64,000 nt of DNA from Sipunculus nudus. Taxonomy: Eukaryota > Annelida > Sipuncula > Golfingiida > Sipunculidae. Of this stretch, positions 34,068 to 49,000 are shown piece by piece; position 1 is the first letter of the stretch; each line of letters opens with the position of its first letter. Location of the stretch: NCBI GenBank assembly GCA_026874595.1, contig CM049316.1, positions 73,377,176 to 73,441,175 on the forward strand. Reading direction: 5' to 3'. The position numbers and the translations under genes are program-made. Below the pieces are notes generated by a model. The model did not search any database. It was given only the letters and a program-made list of their open reading frames with translations, and had not been told where the DNA came from.

Positions 34068-37000
34068 CTGTAAAAATAAATGAGAGGAAAATGTTAAGGA
34101 GAACCTTAACTCCTTGCACTGAATAAAGTAAAACTTCTTTTTAGGAAATGTAACATGTAAAGGTGTAATACTGAAAGAATTTTAAGCAACGGTCAGAGAC
34201 AAGTACCCTAAGGCTCAAGTTCATAAAATACTTCTTTTTGGAAAACATAAAACACCTCAAAAGGTGACTTCATTTTGAATCTATACCAAAAGAAATATAT
34301 ATACCACCCTTGCAGCCATTCTACTTTAGAGGAAACCTTTCCACTTTTAAGAACATAGTTATTACTAATACCCATCAGTTTGAATTTCGTCAAATAGGTG
34401 TATCAACCATTAAAGGATAATCCTAATTTCTACAACTATCCAAAGGTTTCACAGCACCTACCATCTACAGGGAATCAGATATGTATTCATTGATCCTGCA
34501 CTATTAATCATTCCATACCTCATCATGTACTGGTCTACATACTACATAACAATGTACATGACACTAACTCCAAAATCATGGCAAAATATGACCATCGGTG
34601 TGTTCTGTACAATTACAATACTGGTTGGAACTGTCAATCAGGTATGCAATTGTCCAATCACGTGTTGACCTGTATTGCCATGATGAATACCTCCTCTTAC
34701 TAACACTAATGCACATTAAATATGTATACCAGTTATGATGAAGCTCTCCTTCACCTAATTTATGTATTTCAGAGAAAAAAACATTGTTTGAAATGCCTGA
34801 AGTAATTATTTCCCTTCCCTTTTCCATTGCTTTAAACTAAAACAAAAATTCTGAAATAATTCTTATTACTCATTCTATTCATATTAACTAAACTCCAAAT
34901 ATTCTTTTGATCAAAAACCAGATAGGAAATGTAAATATTCAGTCAACACTATACACTTTTCATTATTAAAAAGAATAAACAAAAGAACAAACATACACTA
35001 TAAACATATAACAGGTGAATGTAACAATCAAACAAGAGATAAAAAAACAGTGGAACCTCTTGGCTTACACATCTCTAAAACGAGTCTACCTTTGAAACAC
35101 TTTCTGGTTTAAACTAAGAACCTTCAGTCTGAAATCCCTAGCCTTAATCACAAGGTTAAGACCCAACCTTGTGGCATCATTTTTCACCAGAATAATCTAC
35201 ATCGGGGATTCTTTTATTTTTGTATGTAGTTTGCTAAATTTGTCACAATCAAACATGTTATACATCCTTTTATACCAGATGAAATATTTTTCTTTAGTGC
35301 TTTCTACACCAGTATGGCCCATCCTCAAACACAGATATTCTGTTCTCGATTTTCAATATGGTTATCATAAAGAGAGGGTCCACTGTATTAGGGGAGCTAT
35401 GAGAGCCAAGCAATACCTTGTATCTGATGAAGGCATCCTCATTAGGAGCTTTATCCTGTTGTGCAAAGAATGATGTGCAAGAAAAACATGAAACTGTGCT
35501 GTGCTCAGGGACATTCAGTACTCATAGCACACAAATAATACACTTAATAACAGGGAATTTTCACATTATTTTTTTTTCTCTTATTTGTTCCTTTTGATTT
35601 TCAATTTTAACATCTGATCAGGTCACAGATTGCTTTGGTATGGGATTTTTTAACATCTATAAATTGTTAAATGAACTGAGCTGTGACAGGCTTAATGGAA
35701 ATGAATAATTACAATTATCCCAAAACAGAAGAATATCACAAGTATCCAAATGTAGAGCAGACATGTAGTGTGTTTATTTTATTTGCATGTCTTTTTTTCA
35801 TAAATCATCCCTTTCTTACAATACCAGTGCAAAAAAAAACATGAAGATTTCCTGATTTAAAGTGTATCATTCAGTCACATATACGCTTCACATTCAGGGG
35901 CAGAGACGTTCTCTGGAGCTCTTGTCAAGGAAAATGCAGTTTGGTAACAGTTCAGTTATAGGAAGCAAACAAGAACACAAATAATGGTTAGAAGCACATA
36001 CAGACTATTAAAATTAAAGCCAGCATTAATGAACATCAGTCTCCTAATTTCTTCATTTGATTAGTCACTTTAATGAGGAAGTCAGCATCAGTGAAAATAA
36101 GTTGTCTGACTGAGAATATTATACATATTTTACCTCCTGTGCTGAACCCTTTATGTCTCCCACCCTGCCTCCTTTCCCTGATTTGGTCCTTTGAACACAA
36201 ATCCAGCACATTTTAGTTAAATATGAATAAAGCTACTTTATAATACACAACTTACGTCATATCTTATGTCTTGATTTACATCCTGAGGATGAAATGTCAC
36301 CTCAAACTGTACTTCCATACCGGGCGAGATGTAGCCATCCACTGGCGAGATGGAGAAGTCTGGGAGGAAACGTTTAGCATCCCACTGGAATCTGGAAATA
36401 ATGATGAAAATGGCAGATGAGTTAGGAAGTATGACACCAATTAAGTACAGAAATTTGTATCTAGTTAAATACTAATACTATAGCATGAAATTCTACCTGA
36501 CAACCACCAGGCTAAGAAGACCACTTTGTTAGGTTCTGGACAAATCTAATGTATATCAGGAAATATAACCTCCAGCTAACATGCCCACTCTGCTAAAACA
36601 ATGAAAGCATTCCTGATAATTTATCATGGGCTAAACATCATAGTTTATTTTTACAGCAAAAATAAAAGAAATAATTCAGGAACCACCACTCACTGACATC
36701 CATGTGATCAGTGTTTTTGGCACTCTTGTTCCTGCAGTTGAAATTCAGTAAAGGTTCTTTTTTTCAGATAATAAAGTGATTTTCTTACAAAGATATTTTA
36801 CATGTTACAACTTCAAGACCCTTTAATTACTTTTTCTGTCTCACTATATAGAAAAACATCTTCAAAAACAAAACTGGCATTGTAGCTGCAACTTTCTACA
36901 TTTGAAAGTAATTCATTTGCATTGGTACACTCTTGCTAGGCATAAATGTGACCATTATAAATGCATGTGGTCAATGCCTTATATCGTGACATAAATACCC

Positions 37001-40000
37001 ATAACTGACCTTGCTCCGATGTCACCAGCATTAGTCATTACAAGTTTCCTGGTACTGGAGCTGCGTTGAATGACCTGGCCAAACGGGATGTGGTCCGTGT
37101 CCAAGTGAATGTCGATCCCGAGACATGAGCCGTTCACGACAAACAGCGGCTGATATAACCCAGCACACTCTAACAAGACCTGATACCAAAAGGAAACATT
37201 GTAGGTTCAGTCAACAAAGGTAACTGTGGTTGTCCTTTTGTTTGTGAGGGTTTAAATTCATGAAAGTGAAAATATCACTAAAATATAACCTTCATGAATA
37301 CCATGTAACCTAAACTATAGACAAATTGGGTTATATGTAAATTGGTGAACTGAATATTACATTATGTATGCAAGCGAATCTGAAAACTTTTTTCCATTGC
37401 AATGCCATCTTAAACAATAAATGGAAGCCAGATAAACCATAGCATAACCTAAAATTAGCACAAACATGTACAAATTATGTTTAACCAACTGCAAAACCTG
37501 CTTTGCATATCTTTACTGAATAGAACTTGGCTTGCCAACTCTAGAGAAAAATGAGAACGATTAACGCTAGTTTTCCCTGATGTGATATAGGACACTATAC
37601 CATTCTCATATTGATAGAGATGCATCATATTTGATCAAGTGGGTCAAACTAAGATCCAGTATTACAAAGGGCAGGACATTTAACTCCAGTAAGCAGAGAC
37701 AGGTAGCACTGTATTAATCATCTCACAACCTCATACTAAACATCATCAGGCCTGACTGAAAGCAAACTGCTGCCATCTACCAAGCAGTTTAACAACTAAC
37801 TCAATGATAAATAAAGCATCATATGACTTAACATAATGCCAGTAAGGCCTACCTAATGAATATTAATAATGACCTGGTTCAGCCTAACTAATGATAAAAT
37901 CTACGTATTGACTAATTAATAAATACTAATAAATATTAATGCTGACTGAGTATTACCTAATGTATATTAATGATTTAATCCCTACACCTACCTCCTCTGT
38001 AAACTGTGGTACTCTGGACTTGGGTGAAAACACAACCTCCACTTTAGTGGTGCCTCCTTTTGGAGCCAGCGTGATCTCGCTGGTGGGGGATATTTTCAGC
38101 ACGCTGCTGTCCTGTAGCTGACTATTTGATGGTGTAATTGCCAGTACAAAAGTGATTGGTGCGGGACTGTTGTTTACGATGGGGATCTGTTTCTTCACTA
38201 CCTGTCCGACTCTCAGGGCACCAAGCTTAACAATTTTCTGCTTGGGATCTGCTACCTCAATCTGAAATATAAAACAGCTTAAACTAACAAGTATATTATA
38301 CACTCAAAGCATTTAAGCTGGTCATGACACTAATTCTCAAAAAATCCTGAAAAAAGTTAGTTACAAGACAATACTGCCTAACCACAAGCACAACTGTTTT
38401 ACCAATATTTTGGAACTCATAATGGAAATGAATTCACAGTGACCAACTCATATATTATTGAAAAATGGTTTTAAATTATAAGCTAAAAGATATGTTTTCA
38501 TATCTATTATAAATTTTTGAAGAAAAAAATTGATCTGCAAATTGATATTATTAAATGTCAAATATATGTCATCTACAGCTGCCAAGTGTACAAAATAACA
38601 AAATTGTAGCTATTTTCAATGCTCAACAACATACCTTCATTTCTGTGCCCTGGCCAAAGAACTCTACACTTTGTTTGGACAGACCATTGATCTCAAAGGT
38701 CACAACCTCATGGTACTTGATGACCTCTCTGGGATAGAAGGTGAAGGTCACATTCTCTGTTTGACCTGGACTTATGACCTTGGCCTTGAAATCATGATGC
38801 AAGTGACTTGTATTGGTGTATAGGCATTCAACACTGAAATGACAAAGAAATGAAGATTTTAACAAGATATTTCAAACATAACAGGACCAAAGTGAATGTT
38901 TATATCATAATGGCATAAATATCATATATAAAAGTTTCATGGTAAACAGAAACATTTCTGGAATAAAGAATGCTGAAAGTCCTACCACGAATATTTACAT
39001 TTGAAATTCTTAATCTCCAATCTATGGTCATATAAAAATTCCATTAGAATTTTACTTGACTCATAAGTGAAAATAAAATGTAGGCACCACTAAGGTGGCA
39101 CTACTATCCAGCATGCTGTGTGCAGAATTTATCTGCATTTGTTTATTGGTTTTTCAGGTTTTTGTGAAAACACTGTTGATAAGGATTTTATATACATGAG
39201 CCCAAGAGTCATGCCAAGTAGAAACATTTATGGATTAAATTTTTTTTTAATTACAAATAAATAAAAGCCATTAAATTATGAAGTTTTCATCTCTAATCTA
39301 AGGCTAGCTGGGAGTAATCAAGAAGGCACAGTATTTTAGGACAGCAGGATGAATCTCTGAAGTTCCACTGAAATTTTACCATTTTGCCTTCAGTTCTTTG
39401 ATCTAAAGCCTCAACTTTTATCTTAATGTGACAGTCCTTTATGTTCTATCATGATATACCACTGATATATTATCATGATACCAGCATCTGTACCTGATCT
39501 CTTTGCTGTCCCTGTTGGTCAACATGAGGGTGGTGGTGTGGGTCGGCATCCCCGCTCGGTGGATGAAGCATGGGCCGAAGTTGTGTGACGGGAATGAGAA
39601 GTGAAGGCCTGGCGGGATCCCGTTACCTGTCACGTTGATGTAAAAGGTCGGGCCATTGGAAATCTGCAATGGATAAAAACAAAATAAACATCAACAAACA
39701 CACTGCTGGATTCATTCAAAAATTAAATTTTGGGCTCATTTTACACAATCATTCAACCCTTAAATTCAAAAGAAAACTAAACTTCTTTCGGCAAAATTAT
39801 ATTCTGCCATATTAATAACATATAAAATATATTACAACAGGAAAACAGCATACACAGGACATATGTGGTAATGTACTGTCATAGTTTATAAATGGGAGCA
39901 CAGCAGCAAACTGCATTACAAATGGCACTTCACTTATGTAAAAAAAGGAGTGGAGTATATCTCTGTCTCTATTAATTTCCTAAACTGATGTGGGAGAAGG

Positions 40001-43000
40001 ATAATATCAGCATTCTGAATATGGTTCTGGGTAAAAGGCATAAAAATTGCATGAAATTTATATAAAAAATCATAAAAAGTGGTATAATCAAGTGATTAAT
40101 ATATATAACATTATAAGAATTTAACTATACTTGTAGGATTATTGTATTTGTTTTCCTGATAAGTTTCCCAAAGGCTGATATAAAGGACCAAGGTTACCTT
40201 TAAGATCAGCTCACATCCACGTAATGTTGTCTTCCCGAGTGGACAGAATGTGAGCTCACAACTCTTCCGGTCACCAAAAGGTACCGCTCCTTCACGAGGC
40301 TTCACCGCCACACATGGTTCTTTCCTAGTTGTGCGCTCGTTCACCTCCCAGGTGTAGTCAAAGTTAAATTTACCCGAATTTACAATGAAGACATTTCGCA
40401 TGGATTTCTCAAAGACTTCAACCTGTATGGAATAAAATGAACTTCATGTGAATAACATGGCAATTAAAAGAAAATAATTTAACAAAATCATATATTTATA
40501 TGAAATGTATGGGAAAGCTTGTAATGTTTTTTAAATAAATCATTCACTGATCATCAAATTTCTAACACTAATTTTCCATTATATCTGTGATTCTGCTATA
40601 TCTGTGTTGTTCAGTTTCTGTATGCTGCTTAAACAGAGTGGTCTTCAGGTTCTTGTTGAAATTCAGTTGTGAAGATGGCTTGCGTAGTTCTGGGTTTAGT
40701 GCGTTCAAAACACGGAGGACTGCTACTTTGAAGTATTTTTCACCAGCTCTCCTGGAAATTCTACATATATGAAGCACATCATTGTCATTGGACCAAAGCC
40801 ACTATAGTGGTGTAAAGGTTAATAGTAGCTCTACCAGGTAGACAGGAACATTCAGGTTGTGAACAACCCTGAACGTCAGCAAGAGGATCAAAATAGGATT
40901 CTCTGACTGGTAGCCAGTTCAATGCCTTCAGAAATGGGCTAACGAGCTCCCTGCTCTAAGTATGTGTAATAACACATGCAGCAGAGTTCTGAGCAACCTG
41001 AAGGCAATCTGCCAGGGTCCTGGGTAGTAGTCTATACAACAGCCCATTGTTGTAGTCCAGTCTGGACACTACAACGAGTTGATGGCTGTTCTACATGCCA
41101 TCTGCATGTTCATGAACTATAATCTCTGTAGATGAAAAAAAAAGGGGGGGGGGGGGGTCCTAACCCCCTGGACACCCCTCCCCTGGATATGCTTCTGGTG
41201 ATTGCTTGACCGTGTGGATGTCAGGATGTCAAAGTGTGGGGATGGGAGCCCTCAGCAGTTAACTCAAGTACCGTATTTCATCTAATTGTTCGACCATAAA
41301 AAAATAAATAAATTTTACAGAGGTCGATTAAATGGAGGATAATTAGAAATTAGTACCTTGCAAATCACGTCATGGTCGAATAAATAGAATTGCTTTTATG
41401 TATGGGTTCGTCAGCCATCACCTCAGTTCATGGTTGTGTCTCTCGTATTGTCCATTACAGCTATATCTTTATGTGTGCTATTAAATCCCGTCATGTGACA
41501 ATATAATAGGTTACAAAATAAATGTTATCCATTATAAGGGAGCTGTTTCTTAAAATCAACTGTATTAATTCCATTCAAATGGGGAGTTACGGGCGTTCAT
41601 ACATTACTGTGGTGGACATATGAAGTGCGTGATTTGCCGTCGTACGGTGGGCGATATTATAGCTTTTAAGAAAAATTTGGTTTATTATCTTGTCAGATCT
41701 TCTCAAAAATATCATAAATAAGACCAGTAAATTTCACAAGATTTTAATCGTATTTTAAAGAAATACAAAATACAAACATCCTGCTCACCGTGTTTGTAAG
41801 AAAACAAATATTCACAGCATGCTCAACGTATTTGTCAGTTATAAATACAAAGTGATGAATGCAAACTACGTTTCACAGCATACCTATTGTGTTTGTCAAG
41901 ACACTGTGTTATGTAAATGAGGTTGTTATATGAAAAACAAAAAGGAATAGTGAGGGAATATGTCGGTATAAAGGGGCTGAGGAAGCTTTAATAGCGAGTT
42001 TGGTTATAATAACGCCTGTTGTCCAAACACGGACACGGGACATGATTTCCCGGCCAAGTGTTCCCGTTGCCAAAACATCGATTAACATGAAAGGCAATAG
42101 TTTGCCCTTTGACCACTACAGTGTAATCTTGGTCAGACCGTGTCGGAGGGTAAACTGTGACCAGTCGGTAATTAGTGAGTCAATTTTCATTGAACATAAT
42201 GAACGGTGGGGCATTGGAAGCGCCTAATAGGGCAAGACGTTCTCTAAACACTGCTTCATTTCATATTTCATGACTCATTTAATTGATATCGTGATCAACA
42301 TATTGAGGTAAGATTTTCATTTTCAGCTGACTGCATGCAGATTTGTTTTTTTAACTTGCATATTTCCACACAATGTAACTGTACCGGTATTCAGAATTAC
42401 TGAAATCATGAATGAAAATGCTCAATACTGACTCGATAATACGCGAAGTATAGAACCGTGTCTCTAGCGGTCCATAGAGAAACACAATCAGTCTCTCTCT
42501 CTCTCTCTCTCTCATTTATATATAACAATAGTAAATAAAAAAAAGGATTATAAAATTTAATGATAATTCTTTTCACTTTTGAACCGTAGTGGTAAGAAAA
42601 TTCGCCAATGTTTTTTTTTGTTTCATTTATAACGATGCATTTATTAAATCTCAAATAAGTTAGATCATTCATACGGGACTGAAGGGACACAAAACGTGTA
42701 GTGTCAAGGCTGAATCCAATTAATCACATAATTTATGCTTATAAGTACAGTACTTTTTTCAGAGGTTTCCTCTCGATTAATATTTATTTAAGCACTACTG
42801 GTTGTTGTTTAAGTCTGTTCCCATTTCCCATGTCCCATGCTGCTTTGCGCGTGGCCTGTGAGTTTGTGTTCATGGGCGAGCTATTTACGCCCCAAACGAC
42901 CAAGGGTGCCAACCAAGAGATATGAATGCCGTGAATACAGCATTTTTGGACATGATTCAGTTAATTGAAAAACTTTTCAAGCAGTCAAAAATTAGAGGAA

Positions 43001-46000
43001 ATTTAGAAATTAATAACCTTGAATATTTTTGGAGGTCGTATAAATAGAGGGATCGAACAATTGGATGAAATACGGTATACTGCATGAACCACCTTGATTA
43101 TTTCCCACCTGGTAAATGTAAGAATTGTCCAGGAAAATAAACTGATATGACTCACGTCCCCAAAGTTGATCTCGTTGGTGCCAGTTGAGCTGAGCTCCAC
43201 TTTATTGCCCGCTGAGTCTTCACACAGCACCAGACAGTTCATGGAATAGCCCTCAGCCTTCACGTTCAACGTCAGCGGGTGCGTCTTCTTCTTTATGTTA
43301 CAGACCACGTTAAAGTTCACCTCCTTCTCTGACGTTGGTGTGAAGAAGATGTTTATTGGCAGCCTGTAATAAAACAAAAGACATATATATATTATATAAC
43401 ATTGAAGACAAGAAAAAACAGCAGCTATTTTAGTTGAAGGATCCTCACTGCATGTAACATATTCCAGATGATTAAATTATATAAACCTATGAGGCATGAC
43501 ACATAAAAAACATAATGAATTTTGATGTGAAACATATTTCAAATGACAACAACTTTCTAAAGCTGACTTCGGAAATTAGATAAAATTCCTTTTGATTTTC
43601 TGTGACAGCCACTAGTAACTGCAGGACATATGAGAATATTGCACCATAACACAGAGTACCAAAAGTGATAGTCAATGACTTCTAAATATAGGTCACAGTG
43701 GTTCATGAATTTTTAAAAGATTAATTTTTTATAAGATTTCAAAAACTATAATTTCCTGCAACCAGCTGTGACATGACCATATGTTTAGGTACTCTCACAA
43801 GCAGCAACATTCTAAAATATTCTTTTATACTGTAAGAAAAAGTAGGAAGTTACAGGAAATCATAATAAATTGCAATAGTTCAGTCCTGTGTTTTTGCAGG
43901 TAATTTTTAATACTCTCACCATCACCTATAACTTACCTTCCTTGCGGTGGGAGAGTGCCGCTCATCGGCTCGATCATTATGTGAGACTTGTAACCTGAGG
44001 AGTGTAGTGATGACTCCACGAACGAGAAGTGGAACGGAACATCCTCCTTGTTAATGATCATGACTGTCTCCATTGCTTCATGTCCTGAAAGAAAATATTA
44101 TATCATATACTAAGTGTTTAATTTACTGAGGCCATTTTATATTTCAGATATTTTTAATTGAAGATATGCGAGAATTGTTCATATATGAAATATGTGTGTT
44201 CGCAAACAATAGTTTTTGGCATGTGAATTCATTCTGTGACTGATTTACTTTTCAAATAAAAAAATTCAAATATTTAAATTTTCTTAAAAGAGCATGGTTA
44301 TTCAAAATACCAGATATTAAATATAGAATGAAATATAATTTAAATATTTATTCAACATGGATTGTACAAGTAAATATTATAACTAATTAGGGCACTCTCC
44401 ATGCCTCAGATGGTGGCATTTTGGTAGACAGTGCAGGTTGAGGAAACAGGAGAACCAAGAGAAAACCATCTGCCGTGTATGGGCAACTACAACCCACTCA
44501 TAGCCACACCGGGGACTGAGCGGGGTTTCCAGCGGAGAGAGCTGAGTGTTTTACCCCTTGACTTTCCTTGGCTATGATGTAATGCATAATTTTAAAATAT
44601 AAAATATAAGGAATTATAAATAAACTGATATCCCCCAACCTCCCTGGTTTTTGGTTTTATATTACGCTGTATTGACTGAGAAAAGCTGACTTGTCAAAAT
44701 CTGTGGCTCATTGGGAGGTCAAAGTATTAGAAAATTTTTTAATAATAACATGTATGACAAGTTTAAGGATGACACAATCACTTATTCGATGCTTTCTACA
44801 TGTCATGATCCTTTGGTATGAAAAACTTTCTCTATACCAATAAGCAGAGCCTTGAAGTTGAGATGAGATCTGTCGAGAGACACATTCGGGTCACTGGTGT
44901 TGCCGACCATGAGGAACGGAACAGAGATGTTGTGTTCAGGTATGACAAACCTCCAGAATGACTCAACGATATCCAGCTGAGAGGACGTGAACTCAAAGGC
45001 AATCTGTGGCAAAATATGATGGCATTTAACATTACAAATGTAATGATAAACCAAGACATCAAGCATTTAACAAAAAAACTATTAACAGCCAGCTTGGACA
45101 CAAAATGATTTGTCAACTGTTAACAGGACCTGCTTTTTGTAATTCAATGATCCAATCCTTCCAATTGTTATTTCATGACAATACCACAGAGTTTAAGATC
45201 ACATTGTCATTTGTTATCAACTGCAGTATGTTCCCATCTAATATTTGTGACTGATATAAATGATAAATCATTTAAATATTTTTTGTAAAAGTCAAACTTA
45301 TGTTGATTCCTACTGCTTGTTACATACTGATTTCTACACGATATACAAAGGAATTTATGTGTATAAATATCCTTCCATTATTCACTGAACTAATGAACAA
45401 AGTTGGTGATGTAAAACAATTTGAAATTTCATTTTTAATTTTTTCTCTTTCAATTTTTCCACATTACGTTTTAAATCAAATAACTCTCATACTATATCAC
45501 AGTACTGCAAAAGTTTGATACATTAATATCATTATATGACTTTCTCTGACCTCAGTTTTCTTTCCGCTTTTGACATGACCTCTGGGGGTCAGACAGTGGA
45601 AATCAGGAATCCTCTTGGGGTCCTGGTCATCCTCGTTCACCCACATGAACGAGTACTCCTGATTGGTCGGATTCACAATGAAAAACCGCCTGACGAGTTT
45701 CACACCAATGCCAACCGATTTGTACTCAATGACCCTGGTGTTTGGATTCAGTGTGGTTCCTGCAGGGGCACCACCAGGGCCACGCATTTCTGGGTTACGG
45801 CGAGCACTGCGGATGTAGTCCGAGTCTTCCAGCTCAAAATGACAGTACGGCATCAGGCTGCGTGCTCTCACACCAACCACCGGTCCCTGCTGACCTTGCT
45901 CTAGATTTGGTATGCTGTAATAGAAACACATTTAAATATTCCCATAAGGTATATTACTTGCGTACAGAGATGCAGTTACCAGACACACTGTCTTGTTCCC

Positions 46001-49000
46001 TCTTAACTGCCTTTGTTTGACACCTTTCTGTAGTGAACAGGCCACTTACAATAATCTGGCAGAGAAAAAAAGAAATTTGTTTCTTCAGTCCTTCCACACT
46101 CTGCAGGGTTTATTAGTGCAATTAATGCAGCATTATATCCAATTATGTACCAAATTTACAATTAGCAGATTGTTTACACATACACACATATAAAACCATA
46201 TCTTAATAATTCAAACACCACACAATACCCAGTTGAGAATAAAATGTTTAATGTAATTGTGAAAACCAAGTTTTTCAAACACAGCCTGGTCATTAGCTCA
46301 TGTACAACAAAACAATTTTTCAAAATTTTCAAAATACTTCCAAATAATGAAAAGGCACAACAGTTTCTGGTAACCAAAGCGTTGGTATTTTGTTACCATG
46401 GATTTTTCATTGGCACACCACATTCCCAAGATGGTTACCTGCACAGCAGCCTGGCCTCATAGTCCTGGACATCAAGAGGAGAGAATTTGACCTTGAAGGT
46501 GGTCTTCTTCCCGGGCAGTATCGCTCCCCGCTGTGGCTCGATGCTGAATGGCATGTACAGTGAGTCACTGATGATGCTTGAGGCACCGGAGCCTGGTCGA
46601 GCTGCGGAGCCAGGACGGACAGCAAGAGCAGAGGCGGTGGCAGGACGGGATGGTTCTCCCTCAGCGAACGTTACAGAGCGAGGACCTGATGGCATTTCCT
46701 CCAGAAGTACTCGCCAGTTATAGTCCATGTTGATGGATCCTTTGTTACTCATTACAAATCTACAGACATGATTATGATTACAAATCTACAGACATGATTA
46801 TGATTACAAATATTTAGAAACAAACTATTTGACAAGTTCACAAATACAAATTACGTTTGGGTTATGTGTTTAAGTATATCAATGAAATATTATGTTCTGA
46901 TTTCTTTTCATGAGCAGTTTCTGTCATATGATACTACCACGTGGATAAAAGTCATTCATCTGCCATAACAGCCTTAGATTTATACTAAAGTTCTGCTTTG
47001 ATCTAGATTCTTTTGAAATAAGGTGAAACTCATGGCAAACTGAATAAGATTATGACAGGATATCTAGAATTTCTCTAAACAAATTATCAAAATTTATCAA
47101 ACTGTACTACAATTTAATATGTATAACAGTCCCTTGGGTATGAATGTTTCATTTCTCTATGGTGTCTCCATTTTCCTTCGGACAGATAGCATCCTTGAAA
47201 ATGCACCTGATACACTGCACAAGTATCGTAGACATTAATCAAATAATGTATTATTCCTGAGTTTTTAAACTTAAGAATCCCACATTCAGCATACAAGATG
47301 ATACCATAATTGGCTGTAATTGAAATTTAAACATGAATAAGTTATGACTCAGGCTTCTTCAAACTATAATCAACTTACTCAAATATCCTGGTTTGGAACA
47401 TGAGGGTATCCTTGAAGTGGATGGCATCTGTCTTACACTTGTACTTGCAGTGGTCGGCGGTGACTGACACCAGCAGGTCGACTGTACGGCTGGACTCGGC
47501 TACTTCTGTGTACGCTGGTTCCGGTTCTGTCTCCACCACTTTTCTTTTCATGGTACGGCCTGGTGTTGGAGGTACTGGTGTCCTGGGAGCACCGTTGCTG
47601 CTACTGTTAGGGTAAACAGTTATAAATACTGAGATATATAAAAAAAACATGTAATATATTCTGGTACTCTGTAAGATTAATGGTTGGTTTCTATCACTGG
47701 GTTGACCATGAATCATGAGGTCACCGTGTTGATAATCCCTTCAACATGATCAACTCTGTTATACATCAGATATTTCTGAAATATCTTATGAGTCTTTAAC
47801 TGTAATAACTTCTAAAAATGCAAGAATGAAATGAAATACTCAATTTTAACAATTATTTTAACTGAAATAGCTACATAACTAAATGCTGGGTGCCCTGCAT
47901 GCTGGGTCATTCTTCAAGAGAAAGTTGTGACTTAAACATAACTGTTCAGTTATTGACCAAAGGTTGCTCCTGTAGCCCCGTTCTGATGAAGGCTAGCATT
48001 TCCTGAACTGCACTTCTGATTTGGCCTCCTCAAGCTTAGGATTCAGCCTGATATTGTTACACATTCTTTCAGTCAGGATTGACATATCAGGTACACCGAT
48101 AAAAATATGATCTGCTATAATGCAGCTAATTAAAGGAAACAAATGGATAAAAAGAATAGGAATTTTAGTATATGATAGTTTACATACCCATCAACAGATG
48201 GTGCTGGAGCTGGTGTTGGAACGAGGTCAATCCATTTGACTGTACGAAGACGGTCATCCCAATCAGCTACCTCATTGGCTGGTTTCTCAAACGTGATTTT
48301 TGTGACCTTACATGGTACCTCGTGCTCCTGTAGAGATTTTGCGACCTCAGACTTGAAGGTCACAGACATGTCCTTGGTTGATTTCGGATGGAGATGTCCA
48401 AGCATCGGAGAGAACTTGAGCTGTGGGTGTTCCGGCCACTGGAAGCGAACTGTATCTGTCTTGCTGTGATTGGTCATGGAGAAGGTCAAGGTCCTTGCCT
48501 CGTTGATGTAGCAGTCTCCAAACTTAATGTGGTTAGATTTTGCAGCTGTAATTACATATAGTAAGAACTTAGATTACTTCAAAATTTAAATGCAAGGATT
48601 TTTAATAATTTAAATTTTCTTTATTAATAATGTATCAATAATCCTTTAAGGATTTCTTCTTATAAACTTTTTTTTGTATAATCAAAATGTAATATAAAAC
48701 TATATTAATATTAGATATTATCATGTTTAAAAAGAACACAAAATGGATCAGTATAAGATACTGCAAAATTTAAATGAATTTCTGTCAAATGAATAGATTA
48801 TAAAGTTGATATAGAATAGAAGACAAATTACAGATTTTGCATTCTCAAATGATAAAATCACACATATGGAACACAAAATGAAAAAAAACAAATATACTGA
48901 ATAGGAAATTTTATAACATGATATATGATATTCCATTTTATTAATTATACAATCTTATTTCAGTATTATAGGTGTTTTTTATACCTTGGACATCGTCCTC

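Larger units (their letters stand above)
40423..43155. other. HYDIN intron 22, filled with element remnants
   Basis: A 2.7-kb intron. It holds a LINE RT fragment (40568-41075), a poly-G run (41144-41157) and a 1.8-kb terminal-inverted-repeat element (41271-43075), so nearly all of it is inserted DNA. Confidence 0.7.

Noticed and set aside
45536-46020. Plus-strand frames of 92-122 codons
   Set aside because: Antisense to HYDIN exon 19.
47604-47716. Extension of HYDIN exon 17 upstream to an ATG
   Set aside because: The acceptor at 47604 (ccctaacag) fits the phase left by exon 16; the extension is AT-rich and unlike HYDIN.
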